Positions 63,236-64,000 of a DNA stretch of 64,000 nucleotides are shown here, piece by piece. The position numbers were made by a program, and so were the translations under genes. The notes beneath the pieces were generated by a model. That model did no database searches and was not told the DNA's origin. It saw only the letters and a list, made by a program, of their open reading frames with translations. The DNA lies in contig JACRTJ010000025.1 of the NCBI GenBank assembly GCA_014385265.1, positions 62,001-126,000 on the forward strand, read 5' to 3'. The DNA is from Enterocloster hominis (ex Liu et al. 2021) (GTDB lineage Bacteria; Bacillota; Clostridia; Lachnospirales; Lachnospiraceae). Position 1 is the stretch's first letter. Each line of letters starts with the position of its first letter.

Positions 63236-64000
63236 ATGAAGAGAAATAAATTGTATTATATTTTGTTCGTGCTGTATATTCTGGCTACGGCGTTTGTTCT
63301 TTATGTCAATGGGATCTTTACGGGAAATGTGGCATCGTTCCTGAACCTGGCCATCAACGGCGTATTCCTTCTGGTGATAGGGATCCTGTTCGTGATCTGC
63401 GGTTTCAGCTTTGCCAGGCTTAACCGGTGCACCGACGAGCTGGTCCGGGTCACAGAGGAGATCCAGAAAGAATACAAAGAGGCAGGGGAAAAGAACCTGT
63501 GGGCCAGCTACTGTGAACGCAAGGAGCTGTTCCAGGATGTGGCTTTAAAGGATGCCTTTGGAAAGTACCTGATGCGGATGAAGACATTAAAGACCCGGTA
63601 CGGGTATACCTCTGTCTGTGATGTGGAGGAGTACATAAACGAGGATCTGCTGGACCAGGCGGGCATGACCCACTTTAATTCGGCCATGGGCGGGACTCTC
63701 ACCGGCCTTGGCATCCTGGGAACCTTCCTGGGGCTTTCCATGGGACTGGGATCCTTCAACGGAAACGATATCTACACCATTTCCGACAATGTGGGCCCGC
63801 TGCTTTCGGGTATGAAGGTGGCCTTCCACACATCGGTATACGGTATTTTCTTCTCTCTGGTATTTAATTTTGTATACCGGAGCCTGATGGCAGACGCTTA
63901 TGGAAAGATGGACGGCTTTCTGGCAGCCTTCCGTCAGTGCGTTCTTCCCCAGCCGGTGTCAGAGCGGGAAAATTCCGCTTCCATGCTGGTGTACCAGGCG
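63236..64000 (+). CDS. MotA/TolQ/ExbB-like membrane protein, cut by the right edge
   Basis: 255 codons are visible and the frame is still open. Two N-terminal membrane helices (YYILFVLYILATAFVLYV and AINGVFLLVIGILFVICGF), a cytoplasmic region of about 110 residues, then the proton-channel core GGTLTGLGILGTFLGLSMGLG and MKVAFHTSVYGIFFSLVFNFVY. Such proteins use ion flow to do work through a partner anchored in the wall. GGAGTTGGGGG lies before the ATG at 63236. The partner, expected downstream, is outside the window. Confidence 0.8.
   Translation, partial: MKRNKLYYILFVLYILATAFVLYVNGIFTGNVASFLNLAINGVFLLVIGILFVICGFSFARLNRCTDELVRVTEEIQKEYKEAGEKNLWASYCERKELFQDVALKDAFGKYLMRMKTLKTRYGYTSVCDVEEYINEDLLDQAGMTHFNSAMGGTLTGLGILGTFLGLSMGLGSFNGNDIYTISDNVGPLLSGMKVAFHTSVYGIFFSLVFNFVYRSLMADAYGKMDGFLAAFRQCVLPQPVSERENSASMLVYQA

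Overview
The window reads as a chromosomal segment of a spore-forming anaerobic Firmicute, most likely a Lachnospiraceae-type Clostridium (moderately GC-rich, Rnf/Isc-type anaerobic gene content, strong GGAGG ribosome sites, sigma-A promoters with 17-bp spacers). The placement rests on SpoVB, YtvI, a Spo0A-type DNA-binding protein, a SleC-like cortex-lytic protein, two class III (anaerobic) ribonucleotide reductases and a NifS/NifU pair. This is inferred from gene content, not from a marker-gene comparison. No phage, transposase, rRNA or CRISPR array was seen.

Layout. 1-9 kb: a PLP aminotransferase, YtvI, then a tightly coupled block with a VanR/VanS-type two-component system, a large exported two-domain protein, an ABC ATPase and its permease, then endonuclease IV. 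9.5-13.2 kb: an SPFH protein with zinc ribbons, a zinc-ribbon membrane protein, a TPM-domain membrane protein and a DUF3842 protein. 13.2-17 kb: an M23 peptidase and SpoVB on the minus strand, both with sporulation-type promoter candidates, around apt. 17-21.4 kb: nifS-nifU-mnmA-amidase, a tRNA-Ser and a 0.5-kb gene-free stretch of hairpin repeats. 22-24 kb: DAHP synthase behind an aromatic-rich leader peptide with terminator and antiterminator, and a cytidylate-kinase-like protein. 24-29 kb: a LysR regulator, metF, a separate MetH activation-domain protein and metH. 29-31 kb: a sodium:alanine-type symporter behind a long folded leader, and two tRNAs. 31-40.8 kb: SleC-like protein, Spo0A-C-only protein, argS, SNF2 helicase, D-Ala-D-Ala carboxypeptidase, a small ORF and a phosphoesterase.

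40.8-45.6 kb: scpA-scpB-nrdD-nrdG in one operon, interrupted between nrdD and nrdG by three copies of a 161-bp tandem repeat. 45.7-57.5 kb: a peptide-handling locus made of a Gfo/Idh oxidoreductase and an M81 (MlrC) peptidase, divergent from a five-gene Dpp/Opp-type ABC transporter, CutC and a cytoplasmic 851-residue transglutaminase-fold protein. 57.7-63 kb: dUTPase, a TPR lipoprotein, HflX and a second NrdD fused to a CPNC redoxin domain, preceded by two DnaA boxes and a paired NrdR-type operator. The right edge cuts a MotA/TolQ/ExbB-like membrane protein.

The most interesting signals are regulatory: (1) a 37-codon Trp/Tyr/Phe-rich leader peptide with mutually exclusive RNA pairings upstream of DAHP synthase; (2) NrdR-like paired boxes at both nrd loci, with DnaA boxes at one; (3) an unassigned structured 5' leader in front of the symporter; (4) a 161-bp tandem repeat inside nrdDG; and (5) the M81/Dpp/transglutaminase locus, which may be an uncharacterised catabolic system. 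All motif matches were made by eye; no database search or folding program was run.
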